64,000 nt of DNA from Bacillota bacterium (GTDB lineage: Bacteria; Bacillota; Clostridia; Lachnospirales; CAG-274). Where the stretch lies: contig JAFUAF010000037.1 in NCBI GenBank assembly GCA_017460805.1, positions 62,001 through 126,000 of the forward strand, read 5' to 3'. The notes under the pieces are model-generated. The model had not been told where the DNA came from, ran no database searches, and saw only the letters and a program-made list of their open reading frames with translations. Shown here in pieces: positions 1-9,289 of the stretch (its first letter is position 1; each line of letters begins with the position of its first letter). The position numbers were made by a program, and so were the translations under genes.

Positions 1-2
1 AG

Positions 3-401
3 ATATACCGTAAAAAAGCCGATGAAGATATTGAAAAGGCATTTGATATTATCGAAAAAATGATACAGCCTTTCGGAATTGCCAAGGGTTCAACACTCAA
101 CTATACGGTCGCAGACGAAAATACGGTGCGTGCTGTAGGAGAACTTGAAGGCATGGCTATATATTTTAACGGTACAGATTTGCCAAAAGAGGTATATGAA
201 CAGTGTGATATAAATCATGCGGCGGAGCAGATAAGCAAATGTCTTGACGGCATGGGCAAGATGTTCAGCCATTGGCGCGGACCGTCGGAAACGGCGCTGT
301 ATTACTACGGCAAATCTTTTGAGCAGATGAAAGATGCAATACAGGGATTTATTTCCGAATATCCTCTGTGTGAAAAATGCAGAATAGTACGTATAGCGTA
401 A
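3..401 (+). CDS. Hypothetical protein, 5'-truncated by window edge
   Basis: The frame is open from base 3 and ends in TAA 13 bases before def, so this is the C-terminal ~132 residues of a longer protein. The ATG at position 60 is internal, because the same frame codes upstream of it. The tail has a Cys-x2-Cys pair (LCEKC) near the end and a WRGPSETALYYYG stretch. I do not recognise the family. PriA often precedes def in Clostridia, but this is not a PriA C-terminus. It probably shares an operon with def. Confidence 0.6.
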   Translation: MYRKKADEDIEKAFDIIEKMIQPFGIAKGSTLNYTVADENTVRAVGELEGMAIYFNGTDLPKEVYEQCDINHAAEQISKCLDGMGKMFSHWRGPSETALYYYGKSFEQMKDAIQGFISEYPLCEKCRIVRIA

Positions 402-413
402 GGAGAATAAAAA

Positions 414-911
414 ATGGCTATCAGAATTGTAAGAGAATATGACGAAGAGATATTAAGAAAAAAGTGCAAGCCCGTTAAGGCGTTTGACGAAAAACTTCAT
501 GTTTTGCTTGACGATATGGCGGAGACCATGTATTCATACAACGGCGTGGGTCTTGCAGCACCTCAGGTGGGTATGCTTAAACGTGCGGTCGTTATTGATA
601 TAGGCGACGGCATACTGGAACTTATAAATCCCGAGATAATAGAAACATCGGGCGAACAGACGGGCAGCGAGGGCTGTCTGAGCGTACCCGGCAAGGCGGG
701 CGATGTAACACGTCCCAACTATGTAAAAGTACGTGCGTTTGACAGAAACGGCAATGAGTATGAAGTAGAGGGCGAGGAACTTATGGCACGCGCTCTCTGC
801 CACGAGATAGATCATCTTGACGGTATTTTATATACCGACCTCTGCGATGAACTGTATGATGTTCAGCCGCCCGAGGAAGATGACGACGAAGAGACCGAAG
901 AAGAGGAGTGA
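414..911 (+). CDS. def: Peptide deformylase
   Basis: Removes the N-formyl group from nascent proteins; a metallohydrolase acting at the ribosome. All three family motifs are present in 165 residues: [10 protein letters not shown] (44-53), EGCLSVP (86-92, metal-binding Cys) and HEIDH (130-134, the two metal His and catalytic Glu). The last ~14 residues are an acidic Glu/Asp tail beyond the normal fold. An AGGAG lies just before the ATG. Its 3' end meets fmt, the classical pairing: Fmt adds the formyl group that Def removes. Confidence 0.97.
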   Translation: MAIRIVREYDEEILRKKCKPVKAFDEKLHVLLDDMAETMYSYNGVGLAAPQVGMLKRAVVIDIGDGILELINPEIIETSGEQTGSEGCLSVPGKAGDVTRPNYVKVRAFDRNGNEYEVEGEELMARALCHEIDHLDGILYTDLCDELYDVQPPEEDDDEETEEEE

Positions 912-916
912 GACCT

Positions 917-1849
917 GTGAAAGTTGTTTTTATGGGTACGCCCGATTTTGCCGTGCCCACTTTAAATGCGCTTATAGAAAACCATGAGGTCATGGCGGTC
1001 ATCTCACAGCCCGACAAGCCAAAGGGCAGGGGCAAACATTTACAGCCCACACCCGTGAAAATGGCTGCCGAAGCGGCAAATATACCCGTTTATCAACCGG
1101 AAAAGATAAAAGCCCCCGATTTTATCGAAAAATTGAAAACGATAGAAGCGGACGTATTTGTGGTCGTGGCTTATGGTCAGATCTTGCCGCAGGCTGTGCT
1201 TGAAATGCCGAAATACGGCTGTATCAATGTTCACGGCTCTCTGCTTCCGAAATATAGGGGCGCAGCGCCTATCCAATGGTCGATAATAGACGGCGAAGAA
1301 ATGACGGGTGTTACTATCATGTATATGGAAAAGGGTCTTGATACGGGCGATATGCTTTTAAAGAAAGAAATTCCTATCGAACCCGATGAAACCTACGGCA
1401 CTTTACACGATAAAATGGCACCGATAGGTGCACAGGCGCTTATCGAAGTGCTTGATATGCTTGAAAAGGGTACAGTTAAGCCCGAAAAGCAGAATGATGC
1501 TTTGTCAAGCTATGTTTCCGTTATAAACAAGTCGCTCGGACTTATAGACTGGAGCAAGAATGCGCAGACTATAGTAAACTTAGTGCGCGGTCTTGACCCT
1601 GTGCCGGGCGCATACGGCTTTTTTAACGGCGAAATGATGAAAATATGGTCGGCGGAAGTACTTGACGGGTATGACGGCGACCCCGGAACAGTAGTGTTTA
1701 CCGACAAGAAAAAGGGTTTTGCAGTCGCTGCGGGCGATAAGGCGGTACTTGTAAAACAGGTGCAGGCAAAAGGCGGCAAGCGCATGAACAGCGCCGATTA
1801 TATGCGCGGCCATGCGGTAAACGTCGGCGACAGATTTGAAAAGGAGTGA
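917..1849 (+). CDS. fmt: Methionyl-tRNA formyltransferase
   Basis: Formylates Met-tRNAfMet using 10-formyl-THF. An N-terminal formyltransferase domain shows FMGTPDFAVP, then INVHGSLLPKYRG (about 103-115) with the catalytic Asn/His, and LDTGD with the catalytic Asp; a C-terminal OB-like domain follows, 310 residues in all, normal for Fmt. I chose the GTG at 917 because AGAGGAG sits about 9 nt upstream; the GTG at 908 overlaps the def stop and leaves no room for a ribosome site. Translation is probably coupled to def. Confidence 0.96.
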   Translation: MKVVFMGTPDFAVPTLNALIENHEVMAVISQPDKPKGRGKHLQPTPVKMAAEAANIPVYQPEKIKAPDFIEKLKTIEADVFVVVAYGQILPQAVLEMPKYGCINVHGSLLPKYRGAAPIQWSIIDGEEMTGVTIMYMEKGLDTGDMLLKKEIPIEPDETYGTLHDKMAPIGAQALIEVLDMLEKGTVKPEKQNDALSSYVSVINKSLGLIDWSKNAQTIVNLVRGLDPVPGAYGFFNGEMMKIWSAEVLDGYDGDPGTVVFTDKKKGFAVAAGDKAVLVKQVQAKGGKRMNSADYMRGHAVNVGDRFEKE

Positions 1850-1854
1850 TAATT

Positions 1855-2550
1855 ATGGATATGCTGCTTTATGTATTGTTTATAATTGTGGCTATCGTCA
1901 CAATATTTGCACAGTTCAATGTAAAAAGTACATTTGAAAAGTATTCAAAAATACGTAATTCAAGAGGTTATACGGGTGCGGATGTTGCGCGTATGCTGCT
2001 TGAACAAAACGGGATAACGGATGTTGCGGTAGAGCCGATAAGCGGTGTACTGACCGACCATTACGACCCGACAAACAAGGTCTTAAGACTTTCGGAAAGC
2101 GTTTATGCGTCACAGTCGGTAGCGGCACTTGGTGTCGCTGCTCACGAAACGGGTCATGCCGTACAGCATAACACGGGGTATACTCCGCTTGCCATAAGAA
2201 GCAGTATTTTCCCTGCTGTCAGCATAGGAAGCAAGACCGCTGTTCCGCTTGTAGTGATAGGTGTGCTTTTAAGCTATTTTACAAATTCGCTTTTCCTTGC
2301 TTATGCGGGTATAATTCTGTTTACATTTGTTGTGCTCTTTCAGCTTGTGACACTTCCCGTGGAATTTGATGCAAGTCACAGAGCGATGGATATGTTGGTT
2401 GAATACAATTTCTTAGACAACAGCGAAGCGACTGCGGCAAGAAAAGTTCTCGGCGCTGCGGCACTCACTTATGTTGCGGCTGCGGCATCGTCAATTATCA
2501 CGCTTTTAAGACTTATCTCAATAGTCAGCGGCGGCAGAAGAAGACGATAA
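1855..2550 (+). CDS. Membrane zinc metallopeptidase (Zn_peptidase_2 / YugP family)
   Basis: A 231-residue membrane protein. An N-terminal transmembrane helix (3-20) is followed by a soluble stretch holding HETGHAVQH (HExxH zinc site, 97-101) and then hydrophobic segments around 120-160 and 195-215. This matches the YugP/PF04298 family in length and motif. The ATG at 1855 has AAGGAG 8 nt upstream, preferable to the GTG at 1846. It follows fmt with almost no gap; in Clostridia this family is often in the def-fmt operon. Substrate unknown. It ends in an Arg-rich tail (GGRRRR). Confidence 0.88.
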   Translation: MDMLLYVLFIIVAIVTIFAQFNVKSTFEKYSKIRNSRGYTGADVARMLLEQNGITDVAVEPISGVLTDHYDPTNKVLRLSESVYASQSVAALGVAAHETGHAVQHNTGYTPLAIRSSIFPAVSIGSKTAVPLVVIGVLLSYFTNSLFLAYAGIILFTFVVLFQLVTLPVEFDASHRAMDMLVEYNFLDNSEATAARKVLGAAALTYVAAAASSIITLLRLISIVSGGRRRR

Positions 2551-2578
2551 ACAAAGCTATATCCGTATATAAATTTGA

Positions 2579-2607
2579 TTGACTTTTTACTGTAAAAGAA
2601 GTATAAT
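2579..2607 (+). promoter_or_regulatory. Sigma-A promoter of rex
   Basis: TTGACT at 2579-2584, 17-nt spacer, TATAAT at 2602-2607. The expected start of transcription is near 2614. Confidence 0.8.
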
Positions 2608-2632
2608 TATATAATAATAGATTAAGGGATTT

Positions 2633-2648
2633 TTGGTATTTATACCAA
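2633..2648 (+). promoter_or_regulatory. 16-bp palindrome before rex start
   Basis: TTGGTA-TTTA-TACCAA, perfect 6-bp arms, between the rex promoter and its ribosome site. It resembles a Rex box in its outer TTG...CAA but is 2 bp shorter than the usual 18-bp operator, so autoregulation by Rex is only a possibility. Confidence 0.4.
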
Positions 2649-2661
2649 TAAGGTGAAAGTA

Positions 2662-3303
2662 ATGCAAGAAAAGGATATTTCAATAGCAGTTATCAAGCGT
2701 TTACCCCGTTATTATCGTTATTTGGGCGATCTGCTTGAGCATGGCGTGACGAGAATATCGTCAAATGACCTTGCAAGAAGAATGAATCTGACTGCTTCAC
2801 AAATAAGACAGGATCTTAATAAATTCGGCTGTTTCGGACAGCAGGGTTATGGATACAATGTTGAACTGTTATATGAAGAAATTAAAAATATACTGGGGCT
2901 CCAACGCACCTATAATCTTATAATAATAGGCGGCGGCAATCTGGGACAGACCCTTGCAAACTATAGTAATTTTCAAAAACGCGGCTTTAAATTTACCGCA
3001 ATATTCGATAAAAACCCGAGGCTTATAGGTCTTAATATACGCGGACTTGAAATAATGGATGTTTCGGGTCTTGAAACATTTTTAAAGAACAATCCCGTTG
3101 ATATAGCGGTATTGGCCCTTCCGAAAATGAATGTTGCCGAAGTGCTGCCTGTTCTGATTCAAAACGAAATAAGCGGTATATGGAATTTTTCGCATGTGGA
3201 TCTAAAAACTCCCGACAGCATTACTGTAGAAAATGTACATCTTACCGACAGCCTTCTGACACTCTCTTACAGATTGAGTCAAAAGGAAAAGGGTGAGGCG
3301 TAA
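2662..3303 (+). CDS. rex: Redox-sensing transcriptional repressor Rex
   Basis: Senses the NADH/NAD+ ratio and represses fermentation and respiration genes when NADH is low. A winged-helix N-terminal domain (about 5-78, with SSNDLARRMNLTASQIRQDL as the recognition region) is followed by a Rossmann domain opening with IIIGGGNLGQ (88-96). The length, 213 residues, is typical. ATG 2662 is preferred over the GTG at 2653, which overlaps the ribosome site. It is transcribed from its own promoter and closed by a strong terminator, so it is monocistronic. Confidence 0.96.
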   Translation: MQEKDISIAVIKRLPRYYRYLGDLLEHGVTRISSNDLARRMNLTASQIRQDLNKFGCFGQQGYGYNVELLYEEIKNILGLQRTYNLIIIGGGNLGQTLANYSNFQKRGFKFTAIFDKNPRLIGLNIRGLEIMDVSGLETFLKNNPVDIAVLALPKMNVAEVLPVLIQNEISGIWNFSHVDLKTPDSITVENVHLTDSLLTLSYRLSQKEKGEA

Positions 3304-3309
3304 AATTTC

Positions 3310-3335
3310 AAGGGGCAGCATTTCTGCCCCTTTTT
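3310..3335 (+). terminator. Rho-independent terminator after rex
   Basis: AGGGGCAG / CTGCCCCT stem (3311-3318 with 3324-3331), 5-nt loop, then TTTTT. It ends only 16 nt before the next start codon. Confidence 0.9.
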
Positions 3336-3351
3336 GTATGAGGTGTGTTAA

Positions 3352-5163
3352 ATGGAGAAAAAGAAACTGAATATAGATTGGATAAAGGGTGCGATCTTGT
3401 TTGTATGCGCGGGTATAGTGCCTGTTATAGTACGTATGGCAAGGCTTCATCCGCGTACAAGCGAATATGGTCTGGTGCGTGCACAGTGGGATATAACCGA
3501 TGCTTTCAGCTATAACAAAATGTCTGTGCTGATGATAATGGGTGCGCTGCTTGCACTGTATGCTCTTACCGATATGTGGGGCAGGGAACCTAAAAAAGCA
3601 ATAAAGCGCGCGGAAAATTGGCTTGTTATTCTTTTTCTCGGTTTAAGTTTTATATCTGCTTTGGCATCACCTTACAAAGATGTGTCATTTAACGGCGCAA
3701 GCGAGCGCTTTGAAGGATTCTGGATGTGGGCGGTATATATGCTGCTCTTTGCCGAAGCGAAAATTTTTGTCGAAAACAAGCAAAGCCTTTTTGTATTGAC
3801 GGCAAGCATCGCTTTTGGTGCAATGCTTGTGGGCGGTATCGGGTTTTTGCAGTATATAGGTCACAATCCCTTTGAATGGGAATCTGTGGGGAAACTTATA
3901 ATGGGTGAAGTAAAAGGCAGTTTTTCAATGCGCTTTTCTTCGGTTTTCTCAACGCTTTACAATCCTAACTGCGTGGGTATTTACACCGGTATGCTTTGCC
4001 CGTTCTTTCTTATTGCGGGCATTTCGGCTCCCGTAAAAAAATGGTATAAATATGTTATGCTTATACTTGCGGCAATTCTTGGCGTATGTCTTTTCGGCTG
4101 TGAGTCTGTCGGCGGTTTGCTCGGACTTGGGGCAGGTCTTTTTGTTGCTGCTGTTATTGCGGCGGTTTATTTTGTAAAACGCGCAGGGAAAAAGGGTATT
4201 GTTGCAGCTGCCGTGTCGGCTGTCTGCCTTGTTGTGGGAGCGGCTGTTATACTTTCGGGCAACTCTGTGTTGTCGCAGAAAATAAACATAATAAGAGAAA
4301 CGGTAAAAAATCCTGCATCTGCGGAGAGCCCGTTCTTCTTTAAATATATTGCCATGGAGGGCGAAAACGGCCATACCGCCGTTATAACCACGCAGGAGGG
4401 CGATATTGAGATAACGGTTGAAAACAACGAAAAAAAGGTTGAATTCTACGACGGTAATGAACGCAGAGAGATAGAACTTGTAAAAGCGGCCGAAGTTCCT
4501 GCGGGCTTTGAAGAAAGTTACAGTATGGAACTTCCGGGTCTTGTTGAAAGCCGTTTAAATATTACATCGGAAGGTTTTATGGAATTTAAGGGCGGTGACG
4601 GCAAAAACAGCAACACCAGCTTCTATTTTGATATTTCCGACGGAACTCTTACTTATACAAATGTGTTCGGCGAGCCTATAGACCTTGATAAGGAATATCC
4701 CTCAATAGGCTTCGAGGGCATGGAACGCCTGGGAAGCAACCGAGGTTATATCTGGTCGCGCAGTATACCGCTTGTTTTTAAGCATATCCTTATAGGTGCG
4801 GGCCCCGATTGTTATGAGTTTGATTTTCCGCAGAAAGATGTTTTAAGTAAACTTGAAATTTTGGGTAATCCCAATGTTATAATTGATAAACCACACAGCT
4901 TTTATATCCAGGTTGCCGTAAACAGCGGTCTTATAGCTTTGATTTCGCTTATAGCGCTGTTTGTGCTGTATTTTGTAAACACGGTACGTGCGGTAATGAA
5001 AAGCAGTGACAAAACCCTGCTTGGGCTGAGACTCGGCGCGGCAGCGGGTGTTATCGGATATCTTGCGGCTGTGGTTACTACGGATAGTGTTGTAAGTGTT
5101 TCGCCCGTGTTCTGGATCCTGCTTGGACTGGGCTTTGCTGTGAACAGATTGACCGAAGAATAA
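3352..5163 (+). CDS. O-antigen ligase/polymerase-like (Wzy/WaaL) membrane protein
   Basis: A 603-residue polytopic membrane protein. About ten hydrophobic helices lie in residues 10-300, then an extracytoplasmic domain of ~160 residues (about 320-480), then further helices to the end. The segment after that domain (SRSIPLVFKHILIGAGPDCYEF) resembles the conserved loop of O-antigen ligase family proteins. Such enzymes join lipid-linked glycans outside the membrane. It heads a three-gene glycan cluster with the sugar transferase and SDR that follow. The start is 16 nt beyond the rex terminator, leaving no room for a separate promoter. Polymerase versus ligase cannot be told from sequence alone. 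Confidence 0.8.
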   Translation: MEKKKLNIDWIKGAILFVCAGIVPVIVRMARLHPRTSEYGLVRAQWDITDAFSYNKMSVLMIMGALLALYALTDMWGREPKKAIKRAENWLVILFLGLSFISALASPYKDVSFNGASERFEGFWMWAVYMLLFAEAKIFVENKQSLFVLTASIAFGAMLVGGIGFLQYIGHNPFEWESVGKLIMGEVKGSFSMRFSSVFSTLYNPNCVGIYTGMLCPFFLIAGISAPVKKWYKYVMLILAAILGVCLFGCESVGGLLGLGAGLFVAAVIAAVYFVKRAGKKGIVAAAVSAVCLVVGAAVILSGNSVLSQKINIIRETVKNPASAESPFFFKYIAMEGENGHTAVITTQEGDIEITVENNEKKVEFYDGNERREIELVKAAEVPAGFEESYSMELPGLVESRLNITSEGFMEFKGGDGKNSNTSFYFDISDGTLTYTNVFGEPIDLDKEYPSIGFEGMERLGSNRGYIWSRSIPLVFKHILIGAGPDCYEFDFPQKDVLSKLEILGNPNVIIDKPHSFYIQVAVNSGLIALISLIALFVLYFVNTVRAVMKSSDKTLLGLRLGAAAGVIGYLAAVVTTDSVVSVSPVFWILLGLGFAVNRLTEE

Positions 5164-5192
5164 TCATTTAATTTGGAACGGAGATCATTATT

Positions 5193-5774
5193 ATGTATCT
5201 GAAAGTTAAACGCTTTACGGACATAGTTATCAGTCTTATCGGACTGTTGATTTTCTGGTGGGTGCTGCTTATAATTGCGGTCGTTGTCATGGTTGACGAC
5301 AAAGGGAATCCCATATTTAAGCAGCGGCGTATCGGAAAAGACAAAGAAGAATTCTATATATACAAATTCAGGACTATGAAAAAAAATACGCCGGATAATA
5401 TTCCTTCGCATTTGCTTGAAAATCCCGAACTTTATATTACAAAGGTCGGTAAATTTTTGCGATATTACAGCCTGGACGAGCTTCCGCAGCTTTTTAACAT
5501 TTTAAAAGGCGATATGAGTCTTGTCGGCCCGAGACCCGCACTTTATAACCAGTATGACCTTATAAAGGAACGTGACAGATATGGGGTCAATGCGATAAAA
5601 CCCGGTCTGACGGGTTATGCGCAGGTCAACGGCAGGGATGAGGTCGCTATTAAGGTAAAGGCAAGGCTTGACGGAGAATATGTCAGACGAATGGGCTTTT
5701 TGACTGATATCTTCATACTTTTGAAAACGGTTGAGGTAGTTATAAAGGGCAGAGGCGTAAAAGAAGGAAAATGA
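5193..5774 (+). CDS. Undecaprenyl-phosphate sugar phosphotransferase (Bac_transf family)
   Basis: A monotopic phosphoglycosyl transferase that starts glycan synthesis by moving a sugar-1-phosphate from a nucleotide sugar to undecaprenyl phosphate at the inner membrane face. At 193 residues it is the minimal catalytic form. One membrane helix (about 12-36) is followed by FKQRRIGKDKEEFYIYKFRTM-type motifs, then SLDELPQLFNILKGDMSLVGPRP (catalytic Asp-Glu) and KPGLTGYAQVNGR. The ATGA overlap with the next gene implies coupled translation. The sugar cannot be read from the sequence. Confidence 0.93.
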   Translation: MYLKVKRFTDIVISLIGLLIFWWVLLIIAVVVMVDDKGNPIFKQRRIGKDKEEFYIYKFRTMKKNTPDNIPSHLLENPELYITKVGKFLRYYSLDELPQLFNILKGDMSLVGPRPALYNQYDLIKERDRYGVNAIKPGLTGYAQVNGRDEVAIKVKARLDGEYVRRMGFLTDIFILLKTVEVVIKGRGVKEGK

Positions 5775-6604
5775 TCGTTATTACCGGTAAAAACGGGTAT
5801 ATTGGCAGTATTCTTAAATCATATCTTGAAAAACAGGGACTTGAAGTGCGCCGTGCGGATGTACGAGGCGAGGTGGACGATAATGTTTTTAAGGATGCGG
5901 AATGTGTGATACATACTGCGGGTATAGTCCATAACAAAAAAGCCGACAGTGCTCTTTATGAAAGCGTGAATACCGTCCTTACAAAAAAACTGGCGGAGAT
6001 CGCCAAAAACAGTGGGGTAAAACATTTTGTTTTTTTCAGCACTATGAGTGTTTACGGTATGAGCGAAGGCGCGGTAACCAAAGGTACAGCGCCAAAGCCC
6101 GTAAACGATTACGGAAAAAGCAAGCTTGCGGCGGAAAAACTGCTTTTTTGTATGCAGACGGATGATTTTAAGATCACTGTCCTGCGGCCGCCTATGGTTT
6201 ACGGAATGGGCTGTCCGGGGAATTATGCACTGCTTTCAAAGCTTGTAAAAAAAGTACCTGTTTTTCCTTCTGTGGAAAATAAAAGAAGTCTTTTGTATAT
6301 AGAAAATTTATGCGAATGTGTCACTCGCGTTATAAAAGAAGAGATAACAGGTATAGTATGTCCGCAGAATAAAAAATATGTAAATACGGCCGAAATGTGC
6401 GCGTATATTGCAAAAACAAACGGGAAAAAGATTTTTTTGTCGAAGTTTCTCGGAAAAATCATACCTTTTATTAAAATAAATGCGGCAAAAAAGGCGTTCG
6501 GCAGTTTGTATTACGATACGGACGCTGCATTTTTATGCGATTTTGTCGGCCTTGAGGAAAGTATTGAACTGACGGAAAATAATATGTTGAAATTTGAACA
6601 ATAA
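5771..6604 (+). CDS. NAD-dependent epimerase/dehydratase (extended SDR)
   Basis: A 277-residue nucleotide-sugar SDR. A Rossmann start ITGKNGYIG (GxxGxxG) is followed by the catalytic STMSVYG and YGKSK (YxxxK), then RPPMVYG. The C-terminal part is shorter than in most epimerases. It overlaps the phosphoglycosyl transferase by 4 bp. A similar pairing elsewhere has the reductase act on a 4-keto sugar, nucleotide- or lipid-linked, but that role is inference here. The third gene of the cluster; its last codons overlap the tkt promoter. Confidence 0.85.
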   Translation: MIVITGKNGYIGSILKSYLEKQGLEVRRADVRGEVDDNVFKDAECVIHTAGIVHNKKADSALYESVNTVLTKKLAEIAKNSGVKHFVFFSTMSVYGMSEGAVTKGTAPKPVNDYGKSKLAAEKLLFCMQTDDFKITVLRPPMVYGMGCPGNYALLSKLVKKVPVFPSVENKRSLLYIENLCECVTRVIKEEITGIVCPQNKKYVNTAEMCAYIAKTNGKKIFLSKFLGKIIPFIKINAAKKAFGSLYYDTDAAFLCDFVGLEESIELTENNMLKFEQ

Positions 6605-6615
6605 TGTTGTATAAT
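6587..6615 (+). promoter_or_regulatory. Sigma-A promoter of tkt
   Basis: TTGAAA at 6587-6592, 17-nt spacer, TATAAT at 6610-6615. The -35 and the spacer lie inside the 3' end of the SDR gene. Confidence 0.75.
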
Positions 6616-6625
6616 GTAATGTAAC

Positions 6626-6646
6626 CGCCTTTGCAAAAGGCGTTTT
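6626..6646 (+). terminator. Hairpin at the 5' end of the tkt transcript
   Basis: CGCCTTT-GCA-AAAGGCG followed by TTTT. It can terminate the upstream glycan operon. Because the tkt promoter lies just upstream, the same hairpin would form at the very 5' end of the tkt mRNA. Confidence 0.65.
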
Positions 6647-6670
6647 ATGATAAAAATCAGGAGGGTCATT

Positions 6671-8668
6671 ATGAGTTTGTCAGAAAACATGACAGTTAAT
6701 TGTATAAGAGTACTTAGTGCGGAGGCCATTCAAAAGGCAAAATCGGGGCATCCCGGTGTTACAATGGGAGCAGCGCCTATGGCATTGGAGCTTTGGGCGC
6801 ATCATTTAAGACACAGCGCAAAAAATCCCGCGTGGATAGACCGCGACCGTTTTGTGCTTTCGGCAGGACACGGTTCCATGCTGTTATATTCGCTTTTGCA
6901 TTTATTCGGATATCCCGTATCTATGGAGGATATTAAAAATTTCCGTCAGTTTGGCTCGGTTACTCCGGGTCATCCCGAGTTTGGTCATACAGTAGGTGTT
7001 GATGCAAGCACGGGTCCGCTTGGTCAGGGCTTTACAAATGCGGTAGGTATGGCTGTTGCGGAAAGTTTTCTTGCGGAGAAATTCAACAGACCCGATTTTA
7101 ATATTATAGACCATTATTCATACGCACTTTGCGGCGATGGCTGTCTTATGGAGGGTATTTCCTATGAGGCGGCTTCTTTTGCGGGTCTTATGGGTCTCGG
7201 AAAAGTAATAATATTGTATGATTCAAATAATATCACTATAGAGGGCAGCACGGACCTTGCGTTCAAAGAGGATATCAAAAAGAGATTTGAGTCTGTGAAC
7301 TGGCATTATCAGCTTGTTGAAGACGGTACGGATATGACTGCAATCGGCAAGGCTATCGAGAACGCAAAGGCTGAAAAGAACAAGCCTTCCATTATAGAAA
7401 TTAAGACAACTATCGGTTTTGGCTCGCCAAACAAGGCGGGAACAAACAAGGCACATGGCGAACCTCTGGGCGAGGAGGAACTTGCGCTTACAAAGCAGAA
7501 CCTCGGCTGGACGGCAGAACCTTTTACAGTACCCGACGAAGTTTGGGCTTATATGGAAGAAGTGCGCAAAACTTCGGACAGCTATGAAGCCGAGTGGCAG
7601 AAAAAATTCAGTGAGTACAGCGCAAAATATCCCGAACTTGCAAAGCAGCTTACAGACTGGTTTGACGGCAAGTACGAACAGGATATCGCAAAAGAACTTC
7701 TTAATGATGACAGTTTCTGGATGCACGAGGGCGACTGTGCAACCCGTCAGTCCTCGGAGACCATATTAAATAAGTTAAAAGATGTAATACCTAATTTTAT
7801 CGGCGGTTCGGCAGATCTTGCACCGTCCAACAAGTCGGTAATGAAAGGTGTTGACTACTATACAAAGGAAAACCGCGGCGGTGCGAATATGCACTATGGC
7901 ATAAGAGAACTTGCTATGACAGCTATTGCAAACGGTATGGCTTTCCACGGCGGTGTTAAGCCTTATATCGCAAGTTTCTTTGTGTTCAGCGACTATATGA
8001 AGCCTGCACTGCGTGTTTCGGCTATTTCAAGCCTGCCCGTTATCGGTATTTTGACACACGACAGTATAGGTGTCGGCGAAGACGGCCCCACACACCAGCC
8101 CGTAGAACAGCTTGCATCTTTCAGAAGTATGCCAAACAGCTATACATTCCGTCCCTGTGATACAAACGAGGCGGCTGCCGCTTGGTACACGGCTGCATTC
8201 AACGGCAAAAAGCCTACACTTATGGCTTATACGCGTCAGACAACAAAAAATATCGGTCTTGACGGCAGACTTGCCTTAAAGGGCGGTTATATCGCAAAGG
8301 ACAGCAAAAAGGATGTTCCCGACATAATAATTATTGCAACGGGTTCGGAAGTGGGTCCTGCGTTTGAGTCGTGGAAGATCTTACAGCAAAAGGGCATTGA
8401 TGCAAGGATCGTAAGTATGCCTTGTGTTGAATTATACGAAGAGCAGAGTGAAGAATACAAGCAGTCCGTACTGCCTGTTGAGGTCGATAAGAGAGTCGCA
8501 GTGGAAGCTTCAAGCGATAACTACTGGTACAGATATATCGGCATAAAGGGCAGATTTATCGGTGTTGACCGCTTTGGTATCTCCGCTCCGTTCCCGAAAC
8601 TTTTTGACTACTTTGGCTTTACTGCCGAAAATATCGCTAAAATTGCGGAGGAAGTTGTAAAAGGCTGA
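6671..8668 (+). CDS. tkt: Transketolase
   Basis: A thiamine-diphosphate enzyme of the non-oxidative pentose phosphate pathway that moves two-carbon units between sugar phosphates. At 665 residues it is full length. The ThDP site [19 protein letters not shown] and the [19 protein letters not shown] transketolase signature are clear, as is SGHPG near the N-terminus. AGGAGGG sits 5 nt before ATG 6671, so an in-frame ATG at 6647 is rejected. RpiB, encoded at 29.9 kb, serves the same pathway. Confidence 0.96.
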   Translation: MSLSENMTVNCIRVLSAEAIQKAKSGHPGVTMGAAPMALELWAHHLRHSAKNPAWIDRDRFVLSAGHGSMLLYSLLHLFGYPVSMEDIKNFRQFGSVTPGHPEFGHTVGVDASTGPLGQGFTNAVGMAVAESFLAEKFNRPDFNIIDHYSYALCGDGCLMEGISYEAASFAGLMGLGKVIILYDSNNITIEGSTDLAFKEDIKKRFESVNWHYQLVEDGTDMTAIGKAIENAKAEKNKPSIIEIKTTIGFGSPNKAGTNKAHGEPLGEEELALTKQNLGWTAEPFTVPDEVWAYMEEVRKTSDSYEAEWQKKFSEYSAKYPELAKQLTDWFDGKYEQDIAKELLNDDSFWMHEGDCATRQSSETILNKLKDVIPNFIGGSADLAPSNKSVMKGVDYYTKENRGGANMHYGIRELAMTAIANGMAFHGGVKPYIASFFVFSDYMKPALRVSAISSLPVIGILTHDSIGVGEDGPTHQPVEQLASFRSMPNSYTFRPCDTNEAAAAWYTAAFNGKKPTLMAYTRQTTKNIGLDGRLALKGGYIAKDSKKDVPDIIIIATGSEVGPAFESWKILQQKGIDARIVSMPCVELYEEQSEEYKQSVLPVEVDKRVAVEASSDNYWYRYIGIKGRFIGVDRFGISAPFPKLFDYFGFTAENIAKIAEEVVKG

Positions 8669-8685
8669 GAAAAGGGAAGATCTTA

Positions 8686-9270
8686 ATGGACAGACTTGAA
8701 AAACAAATAGATTTTTTGTTGGAAGTTGATAAATTAAAAAATGTGCTGCGCCGCTCGTCGGTAACGGACGGCAGCAGACGTGAAAATTCGGCGGAACACA
8801 GCTGGCATTTATGTATGTTTGCGCTGACCCTTGCCGAATATGCTCCCGAAAATACCGATATTTCACACGTTATAAAGATGCTTTTGGTTCACGATCTTGT
8901 TGAGGTATATGCAGGCGACACCTATCTTTATGACGAGGAGGGCAACAAAACAAAGGCGGCGCGCGAGAATGAGGCGGCTGACAAATTGTATGCTATCCTG
9001 CCCGATACACAGGGTGATGAAATGAAAAAACTTTGGTATGAGTTTGAAAAATGTGATACAAATGAATCATTATTTGCAAACGCACTTGACAGGCTTCAGC
9101 CTATTTTGCTCAATTACACAAACGAGGGCAGTATATGGCGCGAAAACCATATTAAGAAGCAGGAAGTAATAGACCATGCTTTCAGACTGACGAAACTTTC
9201 ACATCCAAAGTTAAGGGAATTTGCGCTTAATATAATAGAAAAGGCAGCTCAAAACGGCTGGCTTGAATGA
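8686..9270 (+). CDS. HD-domain phosphohydrolase (YfbR/HDDC2-like)
   Basis: A 194-residue HD-superfamily hydrolase. The metal site can be traced as ENSAEHSWHL (first His, about 24-33), LLVHDLVEVYAGDT (the HD pair) and a later Asp in NALDRLQP. YfbR-type members remove phosphate from deoxynucleoside monophosphates; that substrate is inferred from family likeness. It is 17 nt behind tkt, probably cotranscribed, and overlaps nothing downstream. Confidence 0.82.
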   Translation: MDRLEKQIDFLLEVDKLKNVLRRSSVTDGSRRENSAEHSWHLCMFALTLAEYAPENTDISHVIKMLLVHDLVEVYAGDTYLYDEEGNKTKAARENEAADKLYAILPDTQGDEMKKLWYEFEKCDTNESLFANALDRLQPILLNYTNEGSIWRENHIKKQEVIDHAFRLTKLSHPKLREFALNIIEKAAQNGWLE

Positions 9271-9289
9271 TAGGAACGGAGTGGCAGAT

